Notes: generated by a model not told the origin, from the letters alone. A stretch of DNA of 64,000 bases from Oryzobacter faecalis (GCF_046764005.1 NZ_JBKOFW010000001.1:744001-808000), one strand, 5' to 3'; numbered from the stretch's first letter, positions 33,624 to 42,166 are shown. Numbers and translations: made by a program.

Positions 33624-33638
33624 TACTTCCATGGAGTA
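33624..33638. promoter_or_regulatory. candidate ArsR-type operator before the MBL-rhodanese operon
   Basis: TACTTCCATGGAGTA has inverted outer arms TACT/AGTA and a CCATGG core. It lies about 40 bases before the operon start, next to a TAGCGT box (33637-33642) that could serve as the -10. The ArsR-rhodanese protein at the end of the same operon is the natural candidate binder. Confidence 0.5.
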
Positions 33639-33678
33639 GCGTGGCGAGCGTGAGCTCCACCCGACAGGTCGTCCGTCC

Positions 33679-35034
33679 GTGAGCCCCCTGAACGCCCTAC
33701 CGCTCCTGGACCCGGGACTGGGCAACCAGGCCTATCTCGTCGACCTGGGCGATGGTCGGGCCCTAGCGGTGGACCCCACGGTCGACCTGCGCTCGCTGGA
33801 CGCCGCCGCCGCCGTCCACGGTCTGGCCGTGGCGTTCGCCGCCGAGACCCACCTGCACGCGGACTTCGTGTCCGGGGCGACGCGGCTGGCGCGCCGGGAC
33901 GGGGCCCAGGTGATCGCCTCGGCCCAGGGGGGTCGGCGCTTCGTCCACGTCGGGCTGTCCGACGAGGAGGAGGTCGGCGTCGGCAGGCTGACCCTGCGGG
34001 GCTGGGCGACTCCCGGGCACACCGACGAGCACATGTCCTACCTGCTCACCGATGGCGGCCGGCCGCTGGCGGTGTTCACCGGTGGGTCGCTCGTCGTCGG
34101 TGCGGCTGCCCGGACGGACCTCATGGGGCCCGAACGCACGGACGCCCTCACCCGCGCCCAGTTCAGGTCGCTGCGCAGGCTCGCCGGGCTGCCCGACGAC
34201 ACGCTGGTGTACCCGACCCATGGGGCGGGCTCCTTCTGCGCGGCCCCGCAGGGCGCGGGCCGCACGTCGACCATCGGTCGGGAGAAGGCGGCGAACCCGC
34301 TGATGCGCCTGGATGACGAGGACGCCTTCGTGGAGTCGCTCCTCGCCGGCCTGGGTACCTACCCGGCCTACTTCTCGCGCCTGGCCGAGGTCAACCGGCT
34401 GGGCCCCGGCGACCCCGGACCGGTGGGACTGGCGGCGCTCGGCGTGGCCGAGGTGAGCGGCCTGCGCCGGCAGGGTGCGCAGGTCGTCGACGTGAGACCG
34501 ACGGTCGACTACGCGGCCGCCCACCTGCACGGTGCCCTCGCGATCCCGCTCCGTGGGGTGTTCGCGACCTGGCTGGGCTGGCTGCTCCCGGACCCCGGCA
34601 CGCCCATCGTCATCGTGCGCAACGCCGACCAGGATCCGGAGGAGATCGTCTGGCAGGCCCGCAAGGTGGGCTACGCCGGTGTCGTGGGCGAGCTCGACGG
34701 CGGGGTCGCTGCGTGGGCGGCAGCCGGCGAGCCGACGACGAGCACCCCGCTGGCCGACCCGGCCACCGTCGACCCGGCGCGAGTCGTCGACGTCCGGCAA
34801 CGCTCGGAGTACGCCACGGGCCACCTTCCCGGTGCCGTGAACGTCGAGCTCGGAGCGGTCGGCTCGGCCCCCCTCATGGACGTGCCGCTGGTCACGATGT
34901 GCGGCCACGGTGAGCGTGCGGCCACCGCGGCCAGCGTGCTGGAACGCGCCGGCAGGACCGGGCTGAGCATCATGGCGTGCGGGCCGGACGAGTGGGCGCA
35001 GGCATCCGGCGAGAGGGTCGCGGTCGGCGCATGA
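33679..35034 (+). CDS. MBL-fold hydrolase fused to two rhodanese domains (persulfide dioxygenase-like)
   Basis: 451 residues. Residues about 5-245 are a glyoxalase-II-like metallo-beta-lactamase domain: ETHLHADFVSGATRL (HxHxDF), GWATPGHTDEHMSYLL, VYPTHGAGSFCA. The first rhodanese domain (about 260-345) reads VVDVRPTVDYAAAHLHGALA, but its active loop is IVIVRNADQDPEEI with no Cys. The second (about 350-450) reads VVDVRQRSEYATGHLPGAVN with LVTMCGHGERAATAASVL and keeps the Cys. Such fusions oxidise persulfides to sulfite. Leu codons here are mainly CTG, unlike neighbouring genes. It heads a three-gene operon. Confidence 0.88.
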   Translation: MSPLNALPLLDPGLGNQAYLVDLGDGRALAVDPTVDLRSLDAAAAVHGLAVAFAAETHLHADFVSGATRLARRDGAQVIASAQGGRRFVHVGLSDEEEVGVGRLTLRGWATPGHTDEHMSYLLTDGGRPLAVFTGGSLVVGAAARTDLMGPERTDALTRAQFRSLRRLAGLPDDTLVYPTHGAGSFCAAPQGAGRTSTIGREKAANPLMRLDDEDAFVESLLAGLGTYPAYFSRLAEVNRLGPGDPGPVGLAALGVAEVSGLRRQGAQVVDVRPTVDYAAAHLHGALAIPLRGVFATWLGWLLPDPGTPIVIVRNADQDPEEIVWQARKVGYAGVVGELDGGVAAWAAAGEPTTSTPLADPATVDPARVVDVRQRSEYATGHLPGAVNVELGAVGSAPLMDVPLVTMCGHGERAATAASVLERAGRTGLSIMACGPDEWAQASGERVAVGA

Positions 35035-36332
35035 CCACCCTCCCTGGTCGTCCGGTCCGACTCGGCCTGCGGGAGAACCTGGCCCAGTTCGGCCTCCTCG
35101 TCGGCGTCAACGCCCTCGTGGGCGGGATGCTCGGGCAGGAGCGCACGGTCGTGCCGCTGCTGGCCACCGAGGTCTTCGGCGTGCCCGGCCACACCGCGGC
35201 CCTGACCTTCATCGTCGCCTTCGGCCTGGCCAAGGCGGCCAGCAACTACGTCGCCGGGACGCTGTCCGACCGGTTCGGCCGCAAGCCGGTGCTCGTGGCC
35301 GGGTGGCTGGTCGCCATCCCCGTACCGGTCCTGCTCATCTGGGCGCCCTCGTGGGCCTGGGTGGTCTTCGCCAACGTGCTGCTCGGCCTCAGCCAGGGTC
35401 TGACCTGGTCGACGACCGTGGTGATGAAGATCGACCTCGTCGGGCCGGCCCGCCGCGGCCTGGCGATGGGGTTCAACGAGGCCGCCGGGTACGCCGCGGT
35501 CGCGCTGACCGCGCTGGCCACCGGCTACCTCGCAGCCGCCCACGGGCTGCGCCCGGTGCCGTTCTACCTCGGCATCGCCTTCGCCGCCCTGGGCCTCGGG
35601 GTCTCGACCCTGTTCGTCCGGGAGACCCGCGAGCACGCCCGGCTCGAGGCCCGCAGCCACGTGGCCCGTACCGACGGCCGGCACGACCACCTCGGCGACC
35701 ACCTGACCAACGGCCAGGTCTTCACCCAGACCTCCTTCCGCGAGCCGGCCCTGTCATCCGCGAGCCAGGCAGGTCTGGTCAACAACCTCAACGACGGGTT
35801 GGCGTGGGGCCTGTTCCCCGTGCTGTTCCTCTCGTCTGGGCTGTCGCTGCAGCGGATCGGCCTGCTCGCGGCGATCTACCCCATGGTCTGGGGGCTGGGC
35901 CAGCTCGTCACCGGCCCCCTGTCCGACCGGTGGGGACGCAGGTGGCTGATCGCCGGCGGCATGGGCGTCCAGGCCATCGGCCTGGCCATCATGGCCACCG
36001 CCGACGGGTTCGGGTGGTGGGCCGTGGCAGCGGTGCTCCTCGGGGCCGGGACCGCGATGGTGTACCCCGCCCTGCTCGCCGCCATCAGCGACGTGGCCCA
36101 CCCCGCGTGGCGGGCCCGGGCGATGGGCACCTACCGGCTCTGGCGCGACGGCGGCTTCGCCGTCGGTGCCCTCATGGCCGGCGTCCTCGCGGACCTGTAC
36201 GGCGTGCGTGTCGCCATCGGCGCCGTCGCCGCCCTCACGGCCGTCTCCGGAGCGGTCGTCGCCGCGCGGATGTACGAGACCCGGAACGCGCAGGCACCGG
36301 CACAGCCGATGCCTGCGGGAGGGACCCGATGA
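35031..36332 (+). CDS. MFS transporter
   Basis: 433 residues with 12 predicted membrane helices. Cytoplasmic loop 2-3 has AGTLSDRFGRKPVLVAGW and loop 8-9 has TGPLSDRWGRRWLIAGG, the twin A-motifs of MFS carriers. The central loop is His/Arg-rich (HARLEARSHVARTDGRHDHL). The start ATG overlaps the MBL-rhodanese stop (ATGA). Placed between persulfide-handling genes, it may move a sulfur compound or anion such as sulfite or thiosulfate, but nothing in the sequence fixes the substrate. Confidence 0.88.
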   Translation: MTTLPGRPVRLGLRENLAQFGLLVGVNALVGGMLGQERTVVPLLATEVFGVPGHTAALTFIVAFGLAKAASNYVAGTLSDRFGRKPVLVAGWLVAIPVPVLLIWAPSWAWVVFANVLLGLSQGLTWSTTVVMKIDLVGPARRGLAMGFNEAAGYAAVALTALATGYLAAAHGLRPVPFYLGIAFAALGLGVSTLFVRETREHARLEARSHVARTDGRHDHLGDHLTNGQVFTQTSFREPALSSASQAGLVNNLNDGLAWGLFPVLFLSSGLSLQRIGLLAAIYPMVWGLGQLVTGPLSDRWGRRWLIAGGMGVQAIGLAIMATADGFGWWAVAAVLLGAGTAMVYPALLAAISDVAHPAWRARAMGTYRLWRDGGFAVGALMAGVLADLYGVRVAIGAVAALTAVSGAVVAARMYETRNAQAPAQPMPAGGTR

Positions 36333-37003
36333 GCCGGCGCGAGTCCAAGACCGCCCTGTACGAGCAGTTCGCCAGGGCCGGCAAGGGCCTGTCCAGCCCC
36401 AAGCGGCTCGAGCTGCTCGACCTGATCGCCCAGGGCGGGTACACCGTCGAGGCCCTGGCCGCAGCCGCCGGTCTGGGCCTGTCCACGGCATCCATGCACC
36501 TGCAGGCGCTCAAGGACGCCGGACTGGTCCGTTCCCGCCGCCAGGGAACCTTCGTGCACTACCGGCTCGCCGGTGACGACGTCGCTGCCCTGCTCGCCCT
36601 GCTGCGCGCCGTGGCCACCACGCACCTCGCCGACGCCGACCGGGCAGCCGCCGGTTACCTGGGCGCACCGACCACCGAGCACTCCGATGCCGTGGCGCGC
36701 GAGGAGCTCCTGCGCCGGGTTCGCCGCGGCGACGTGGTCGTCCTCGACGTCCGCCCCACCACGGAGTACATCGCCGGGCACATTCCGGGCGCGGTCTCCG
36801 TGCCGCTGGACGAGCTCGAACAGCGCCTCGACGAGCTGCCCGACGGCGTCGAGATCGTCGCCTACTGCCGTGGCGCCTACTGCGTGCTGGCCTACGACGC
36901 GGTCGACCGGCTCACCGCCGCCGGCCGCTCCGCCCGGCGGCTGCAGGAGGGAATGCTCGAGTGGCGGCTGGCCGGGCTCCCGGTCGCCGACGGCGACGCG
37001 TGA
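36329..37003 (+). CDS. ArsR-family regulator fused to a rhodanese domain
   Basis: 224 residues. Residues about 12-95 form a winged helix (LSSPKRLELLDLIAQGGYTVEALAAAAG in parts, then LSTASMHLQALKDAGLVRSRRQGTFVHY). Residues about 125-220 are a rhodanese domain with VVVLDVRPTTEYIAGHIPGAV and the active loop IVAYCRGAYCVLAYDAV containing two cysteines three residues apart (CRGAYC). The rhodanese part may sense persulfide and release DNA. It overlaps the MFS gene by four bases and closes the operon. A candidate operator is at 33624-33638. Confidence 0.9.
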   Translation: MSRRESKTALYEQFARAGKGLSSPKRLELLDLIAQGGYTVEALAAAAGLGLSTASMHLQALKDAGLVRSRRQGTFVHYRLAGDDVAALLALLRAVATTHLADADRAAAGYLGAPTTEHSDAVAREELLRRVRRGDVVVLDVRPTTEYIAGHIPGAVSVPLDELEQRLDELPDGVEIVAYCRGAYCVLAYDAVDRLTAAGRSARRLQEGMLEWRLAGLPVADGDA

Positions 37004-37083
37004 GCCGCAGTGCAATGGGCGACGGCGACGGGCTGCGGACCTGCGTGGCGCTGGAGAGGCGCCCGCCCCGGTCGCCCGGTGCG

Positions 37084-37911
37084 TCACCCGACGCGCAGCC
37101 AGGCGCTGTCGGGGGCGACGTCACGGGCGATGACCCGGCCGTTCTCGCGGACTTCCGCCCAGGCGTAGAGGTTGTTGCCCCCGGTGCACGGCGGCTCGCC
37201 GCCCCCCAGGAAGAAGAAGCTCATCGTCACCGCGTTGTCGGCCTCCTCCGGCTCGTCGCGGGACTCCTCGGGGTGGGCGAAGTCGAACGGGAGGCCGTAG
37301 GGGCCACCCACCCGCTCGGCGACGCGACCCGTCCGCAGGCTCCGCACCCAGACCCGGAAGTCCCCGGGCTCGGTCGTCGTGGCGTTGTCGTTGCTGATCC
37401 CGAGCTCGCAGTCGGGGACGAGGTCGGCATCCGCGTCGAAGACCATGCCGTACTCCACGACCCGGCCCTGCGCGTCGAGCGTCGTCTCGCTCGGGTAGGG
37501 GCCGGCGAGCGTGAGCCTCCAGTCCCGCCCGGCCCCGCCCCCGAAGCCGCCGGCCTCGAGGAGGCGGATGTCGACGTACCCCTCCGCCGTGTCGGCCGGA
37601 TCCTGCCAGGACCGGATCGCGGGCACACCGCCGTCGTCCGCCTCGACGAAGTGCTGGGGGTCCGGGGTTCCCGCAGTGGCCGACGGCCCGGCGGGGACGA
37701 GCGGTGCCGCGTCCCGCCACCCCGGCAGCCACGGCCGGCCGACGAGGACGACGACGGCGAGCGCTGCCGCCGTGGCGGCGACGGCGACGGCCCGGCGACG
37801 GCGCCGGCGCCCGACCCCCCGCCGCTCGACGTCGGCGAACGCGGGCGGCTGGGCGGCGCCCGCCGCCGCCTCGGCGACGTCGGGGTGCAGGAGGTGGTCC
37901 AGGTCAGCCAT
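37084..37911 (-). CDS. probable anti-sigma factor, single-pass membrane protein
   Basis: 275 residues. A short cytoplasmic N-terminus of about 30 residues, an Arg-rich stop (RRGVGRRRRRRA), one membrane helix (VAVAATAAALAVVVLV) and a long extracytoplasmic domain with no family I recognise. The external part ends in cysteine and Gly-rich strands (FFFLGGGEPPCTGGNNLYAWAEV). The gene overlaps the ECF sigma gene by eight bases and is downstream of it, the usual place for a membrane anti-sigma factor. No zinc HxxxCxxC motif is seen, so the role is inferred from position. Confidence 0.72.
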   Translation of the reverse strand: MADLDHLLHPDVAEAAAGAAQPPAFADVERRGVGRRRRRRAVAVAATAAALAVVVLVGRPWLPGWRDAAPLVPAGPSATAGTPDPQHFVEADDGGVPAIRSWQDPADTAEGYVDIRLLEAGGFGGGAGRDWRLTLAGPYPSETTLDAQGRVVEYGMVFDADADLVPDCELGISNDNATTTEPGDFRVWVRSLRTGRVAERVGGPYGLPFDFAHPEESRDEPEEADNAVTMSFFFLGGGEPPCTGGNNLYAWAEVRENGRVIARDVAPDSAWLRVG

Positions 37912-38401
37912 GTGCTGCCTCCTCGGCGGAGTCCGGGACGGTGTCGAGGAGGGCCGCGAGGGCGACCCGCCCGCGGGACAGCCGGGTCTTCACGGTGCCG
38001 ACGGGGACCCCCGTGGCCTCGGCGACCTGGGCGACGGGGAGGTCGGCGAGGTAGTGCAGCGCGATGGCCTCGCGCTGGGCGGCCGGGAGACGGCGCAGCG
38101 CCGTCATGAGGACGAGGCGGTCGTCGTCGAGGGTGGTCGGGTGCACCGGAGCGGGCTGGCGGCTGGCGGCCATCCGGGCCCGGCGGAAGCGGCTGCGGCT
38201 GACGTTGACCGCGACCGTCCGCAGCCATGCCTCCGGGTTGTCCAGCCGGGCGAAGGTGCGCTCGTGCTGCACGGCGCGCGCGAAGGCCTCGGCGACGACC
38301 TCCTCGGCCTCCGTGAGGTCACCGCACACGCCGTACAGCTGTCCGACCAGCCGCCGGTACGAGGCCTCGAAGACCTCGCGGACCCGGTCCGAGCCGGTCA
38401 T
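37904..38401 (-). CDS. ECF sigma factor (SigE-family-like)
   Basis: 165 residues. Region 2: FEASYRRLVGQLYGVCGDLTEAEEVVAEAFARA, here quoted in parts, then NPEAWLRTVAVNVSRSRFRR. Region 4: LVLMTALRRLPAAQREAIALHY and the recognition helix VAQVAEATGVPVGTVKTRLSRGR. It lacks the large region 1 of primary factors. ECF factors direct RNA polymerase to envelope- or stress-response promoters. A GAAACC..CGTG pair upstream suggests autoregulation. The start at 38401 (MTGSDRVREVF) was chosen from the conserved start of region 2; a GTG about ten codons earlier is also possible. Confidence 0.9.
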   Translation of the reverse strand: MTGSDRVREVFEASYRRLVGQLYGVCGDLTEAEEVVAEAFARAVQHERTFARLDNPEAWLRTVAVNVSRSRFRRARMAASRQPAPVHPTTLDDDRLVLMTALRRLPAAQREAIALHYLADLPVAQVAEATGVPVGTVKTRLSRGRVALAALLDTVPDSAEEAAHG

Positions 38402-38441
38402 GCGCGGTCCCGCGCCGGAGCTGACACGCACGTCATGACCA

Positions 38442-38470
38442 CACGACCTCCGGGGGGCCCGAAAGGTTTC
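38442..38470 (-). promoter_or_regulatory. candidate ECF-type autoregulatory promoter (GAAACC-N17-GTCGTG)
   Basis: On the minus strand GAAACC (38470-38465) and GTCGTG (38447-38442) are 17 bases apart, close to the GGAAC/CGT pattern used by many ECF factors. It lies about 40 bases upstream of the sigma gene start. Confidence 0.45.
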
Positions 38471-38493
38471 ACGTCCGGGGCCAGCATCTCGCG

Positions 38494-39738
38494 TCAGCAG
38501 GGGACGTGGAAGTCGACGCCGACCCCGCCGCGGCGGACCCCGACACCGGAGCGGTTGCGGCCGGGCCGGTCGCTGCGCAGCACCCGACCCGAGCGCGCGA
38601 CGAGCTGGTCCATGAGCGGCTGGCGCGGGATCTCGGGCCAGAAGCTGATCGGGCGCACCGACGCGGCCGCGGCCCACAGCGGCTTCCCGGGCCTCAGGAC
38701 GTCCTCGAGGAACTCGACCGGGGTGGCGTTGTGGCTCCCGTGGTGCCCGACCTTGTAGAACGTCGTCCGCGACACGAGCTCACGAGTGGCCGGGCGGTCC
38801 ATCACCGCGCGCCACGAGCCCCACTGGGCGTCGCCGGGGAAGAGCAGGTACGCCGAGCCGAACTCGAAGAGGAACATCAGGCTCGTCCCGTTGACGGCCT
38901 TGTCGAGGCTGACGGCCGTCGCGAGGTCGGTGTCGCGCATCATCTCGTCCGCCGTGGCCCGCACGTCGTCGTCGAGGTCGGGCAGGTCGGTGTCGAGGAC
39001 GAAGCCGCGGGCGAAGGGCTGGTCCTTCTGGCTCACGGCCGAGCCGGGCTCGCTGCCGGGGCCGCCCGCGCCGGCGCCGAACCGCAGGTAGGACTGCCCG
39101 GCCGGGGGGTCCATGTCGCGGATCGTCGCCTCGTCCCTCGAGGGGGCGAGGACGTGCACGGTGAGGGCGGGGCACGCGGCGGGGCGGATGGTCGCCGTCT
39201 CCGGGGTGGAGAGGAAGCGCCGCTCCGGCTTGCCCTTGAACCCCTGGTGCAGGGTCCGCATCGCGGCGGCGTTCGTCAGGGAGTTGGCGACGAGCTCGCG
39301 CAGGGACGCCTTGACGTCCTCGCTCTGCCACCGCCGGTCGAAGCCCAGGTCGGCGAACGCCGTCGTGAGGTTGAGGGCGAGGCTGCTCTGCCGGGTGCGG
39401 ATGCGCACGGCCTCGGGGTCGTCCGGGTCCTCGGTCCACGGGAGCCACACCTCGCCGACGGTGACGTCGGCCCAGGCGGGCTCGTCGAAGCCGCTGACGT
39501 GGTCCTGGTGGCGGTGCGTCGCGACGACGACGTCGATGGCGGCGGGCGCGCCGACGTCGCGGACGATCGTCTCGACGGTCTCGCGGATCCTCCAGCACCT
39601 CCGGGGGAAGCCCGAGCTGTGGGCACCGCAGTCGACGAGCACCCGGAACGGGGCGCGACCCTCCCTCGGGAACTCGAGGAGGAAGCAGTCGCCGAACCCG
39701 ACGTTGTACATCCGCACCCGGACCTCAGCCACGACCAC
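38494..39738 (-). CDS. ComEC-like MBL-fold metallo-hydrolase
   Basis: 414 residues, soluble. RMYNVGFGDCFLLEFP opens the MBL fold. The metal site is VVATHRHQDHVSGFD (H75, H77, D79, H80), followed far downstream by YLLFPGDAQWGSW (Asp ligand) and FYKVGHHGSHNATPVEFLE, which is the GHHGS/N motif of the ComEC/Rec2 MBL group. A long insert lies between these. No membrane part of ComEC is present. Likely a hydrolase or nuclease of unknown substrate. The gene overlaps the upstream HExxH gene by 14 bases. The start is GTG at 39738, or two codons later. Confidence 0.85.
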   Translation of the reverse strand: MVVAEVRVRMYNVGFGDCFLLEFPREGRAPFRVLVDCGAHSSGFPRRCWRIRETVETIVRDVGAPAAIDVVVATHRHQDHVSGFDEPAWADVTVGEVWLPWTEDPDDPEAVRIRTRQSSLALNLTTAFADLGFDRRWQSEDVKASLRELVANSLTNAAAMRTLHQGFKGKPERRFLSTPETATIRPAACPALTVHVLAPSRDEATIRDMDPPAGQSYLRFGAGAGGPGSEPGSAVSQKDQPFARGFVLDTDLPDLDDDVRATADEMMRDTDLATAVSLDKAVNGTSLMFLFEFGSAYLLFPGDAQWGSWRAVMDRPATRELVSRTTFYKVGHHGSHNATPVEFLEDVLRPGKPLWAAAASVRPISFWPEIPRQPLMDQLVARSGRVLRSDRPGRNRSGVGVRRGGVGVDFHVPC

Positions 39739-41575
39739 CCCTCCATCCCTGCTGGGCCACGTGCGCGCCCGTGAGCTTCGCGCGCTGGCGCATCCGCCGC
39801 TCGCGGTACCGGTCGTCGCTCCACACCTGGAGCGGGTCCTGCTGGTCCAGGGCGGCGACGTAGTCGCGGAAGCCCTGCTCGCGCGCCTCGGCGAGGTCCT
39901 CCTGCCCCGTCGGGCGCCGGATGCCGCTCGCCCGCCACGGCAGGGGCTTGGCGATGACGTAGCGCACCGTCCCGTCGGACGCGAACACCGCGGTGGTCCC
40001 CGCGCGCAGGACGACCCCGCCCTCCTCGACCCGGTCGGGGTGGCCCGGCGGCGGGGCCTGCACCCACTGGGCGACGAGCTCGACCTTGAGCTGGCCGTTC
40101 TCGTCGACGTGGAAGCTCGGGTGGAAGCCGGCGAGCTCGGTGTGCCGGTCCATGAGGGCGGGGTCGAGCTGGAGCTCGACGGCGTGCTGGCGCGCGAAGT
40201 CGCGCAGCCGGCGGTACGGCTGCTCGCCGGGGGGCAGGGTCGGGCCGAGGTCGACGAACTGGCTCGCCATCACCTCCGTGACGACCTCGACGGGGATCTT
40301 CATGTGCTGCATCGCAGGCGGGCGGTCCAGCCGCAGCGCCTCCTCGGCCAGAGAGGACACCCCCGGCGCGTAGATGCCCCGCAGGCGGAAGGCGTCGATG
40401 AAGGAGGCCCGCCGCTCGTGCTCGTCGCGGGGGTTGAGCTCGAAGTCGGCGGTGACGACGGCCCGGAGGTAGTCGCCGAAGGTGACGTCGACCGGCGGGA
40501 GGTACTCGAACGCGCGCAGGCACATCGTCAGGACGTCCTGCGCGGCCTGGGCGGCCTCCCGGGTGACGAGCGCGACGAGGTCGGACTGCAGCTCGCCGGC
40601 CGGCAGGATCCCCGAGCCGCCGGTCACCGCGCGGACCAGCCCACGGGTGCGGTTGCTGTAGATCCGGAAGAACGCGTCGAAGACGGCAGCGACGAGGATG
40701 GACCCCCGCTCGTGCGGTTCGAGGACCTCGGCGTACAGCGACGGGTCCGGGGCGGCGGCCCCGGTGCCCCGCGCCGCCCGCAGCGCGCGGCCCTGCCCGG
40801 TGGCGTACCCGAACTGCTGCGCGAGCTCGAGGAGGCGGCCCGGCTGCGACAGGTCCGAGCGCGTGGCGCGGATCTGGTCCTGGAGCACCTCGGGGAAGCT
40901 GAAGTGCTGGAAGATCGCGACGATGTCGGCGAGGCCCTCGTGGAAGGCGAGGACGTCCCGGTTCGTCGGGTCGTTGAAGTGGTCGCGCAGCCGGTCCACG
41001 ATCGCGTGGGTCGTCTCGTGGGCGACGATGTCGTGCGACAGGCACGTGAAGATCGTCTGCCCGGGCAGGTTGGGGCCGAGGTCCTCCGCGGTCGCGGTGA
41101 AGTAGCCGAAGTGCAGCGAGAGGGTCGTCGAGTCGTAGAAGGCGTTCGTGCCCTCGAAGGAGTGGGGGAGGACGGTCAGCTTGCGGCCCTGGCGGAACCG
41201 GAACGGCCTCCCCAGCGCCCGCTCGAAGTTCTCGATGACCTTCATGACGACCGCGTAGACCATCTGCTGGTGGAAGCGGGGGTCGGAGTCGGACGGGTCG
41301 AGGCCGCGCTGCATGAGGATCGGGGCGTCGTCGAGGTCGACCGGGGCGTAGAACTCGCGCTTCGTGCCGTTGTAGTCGACGACGCGCACGAGGCGCCCCA
41401 TCGGCCCCGGAGACAGCCGCTCGTTGACGACCTCGGTGATCGCGAGGTTGCCCGCCGACCGGCGCAGGCTGGGGTCGAAGGCGAAGATCTTCAGCGGCCG
41501 GCGTGCCGGCGGCTGGACCTCGGGGAGGTAGCTGCGGGTCGGGTCGCCGGCGGGTCCTGGCTGGGGGAGCGTCAT
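39725..41575 (-). CDS. thermolysin-like (HExxH gluzincin) protein
   Basis: 616 residues with no signal peptide. The zinc site is SHDIVAHETTHAIVDRLRDHF (H186, E187, H190), and the third ligand is E213 in LAFHEGLADIVAIFQHF, matching the ExxxD element of M4-type peptidases. Upstream are FEGTNAFYDSTTLSLHFGYF and a long N-terminal region. The C-terminal 350 residues are helical and unassigned, including DVTFGDYLRAVVTADFELNP. A peptidase acting inside the cell is the inference. The ATG has AGGAGG upstream. It lies in a four-gene unit with peptidoglycan-binding and MBL proteins. Confidence 0.8.
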   Translation of the reverse strand: MTLPQPGPAGDPTRSYLPEVQPPARRPLKIFAFDPSLRRSAGNLAITEVVNERLSPGPMGRLVRVVDYNGTKREFYAPVDLDDAPILMQRGLDPSDSDPRFHQQMVYAVVMKVIENFERALGRPFRFRQGRKLTVLPHSFEGTNAFYDSTTLSLHFGYFTATAEDLGPNLPGQTIFTCLSHDIVAHETTHAIVDRLRDHFNDPTNRDVLAFHEGLADIVAIFQHFSFPEVLQDQIRATRSDLSQPGRLLELAQQFGYATGQGRALRAARGTGAAAPDPSLYAEVLEPHERGSILVAAVFDAFFRIYSNRTRGLVRAVTGGSGILPAGELQSDLVALVTREAAQAAQDVLTMCLRAFEYLPPVDVTFGDYLRAVVTADFELNPRDEHERRASFIDAFRLRGIYAPGVSSLAEEALRLDRPPAMQHMKIPVEVVTEVMASQFVDLGPTLPPGEQPYRRLRDFARQHAVELQLDPALMDRHTELAGFHPSFHVDENGQLKVELVAQWVQAPPPGHPDRVEEGGVVLRAGTTAVFASDGTVRYVIAKPLPWRASGIRRPTGQEDLAEAREQGFRDYVAALDQQDPLQVWSDDRYRERRMRQRAKLTGAHVAQQGWRGGRG

Positions 41576-41617
41576 GTCACCCTCCTCGTCATCGCGGTCG
41601 GTCGTCGCGACGGCGCC

Positions 41618-42106
41618 TCACCCGCCCGGCCGCAGGCCGACGTGCACCTCGAGGTCGCGCCCGTCGGGCAGGGGCACCGTCCAGGTCCGGTCGGCGACGA
41701 CCCCGTCGGCGGTCACCCCACCCCAGGTCTGGAAGGCCTCCACGGAGGCGCGCGTCCGCGGCCCGAACCTCGCGTCGACGCCCTGGGGGGTGACCTCCCA
41801 CCGCCCGGGCGCCTCGTCGGTCAGCACCCGCTGCAGGTCCCTGACGTCCGTCCCCGACTCACCGGCCTGCAGCCGCGGCATCGCCGTGCCGTCCGGCAGG
41901 GCCGCCCAGGTCGCGGGGCCGACGATGCCGTCGGCCGCGAGCCCCGCGTCCTCCTGCACCGCCCGGACCGCCGCCTGGGTGGCGGGCCCGAAGCGACCGT
42001 CGACGACGACCTCGGGCCGCGGCACCCGCCGCAGGGCCCTCTGGAGACGGCGCACCGGCTCACCGCTCGTGCCGAGGGCGACGTTCGGCTGTCCCTCGTT
42101 GCTCAT
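41618..42106 (-). CDS. tandem peptidoglycan-binding domain protein
   Basis: 162 residues made of two PG_binding_1 repeats. Repeat 1 (about 10-70): LQRALRRVPRPEVVVDGRFG, then PATQAAVRAVQEDAGLAADG, IVGPATWAAL. Repeat 2 (about 82-145): VRDLQRVLTDEAPGRWEVTP, GVDARFGPRTRASVEAFQTW, GVTADGVVADRTW. A short beta tail (DGRDLEVHVGL) follows. There is no signal peptide, so export, if any, is not by Sec. Such repeats bind cell-wall glycan. The gene has GGGAG before its ATG and is 42 bases upstream of the HExxH gene. Confidence 0.88.
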   Translation of the reverse strand: MSNEGQPNVALGTSGEPVRRLQRALRRVPRPEVVVDGRFGPATQAAVRAVQEDAGLAADGIVGPATWAALPDGTAMPRLQAGESGTDVRDLQRVLTDEAPGRWEVTPQGVDARFGPRTRASVEAFQTWGGVTADGVVADRTWTVPLPDGRDLEVHVGLRPGG

Positions 42107-42120
42107 GGTGGGCTCCCGTC

Positions 42121-42157
42121 GGTCGTGGTCGTGGTCGTGGTGGTGGTGGTGGTGGTC
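42121..42157. repeat. (GGTCGT)n/(GGT)n microsatellite between two genes
   Basis: Purine-rich on the plus strand, with GGTCGT units passing into at least five GGT triplets. It lies in the 60-base gap between the two peptidoglycan-binding genes and would give an ACC-rich leader on the transcript. Confidence 0.8.
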
Positions 42158-42166
42158 CTCGTGGGG

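Noticed and set aside
42107..42166. CRISPR-like repeats
   Set aside because: The repeats are 3-6 base units without spacers, so they are a microsatellite. No CRISPR array or cas gene is present in the window.
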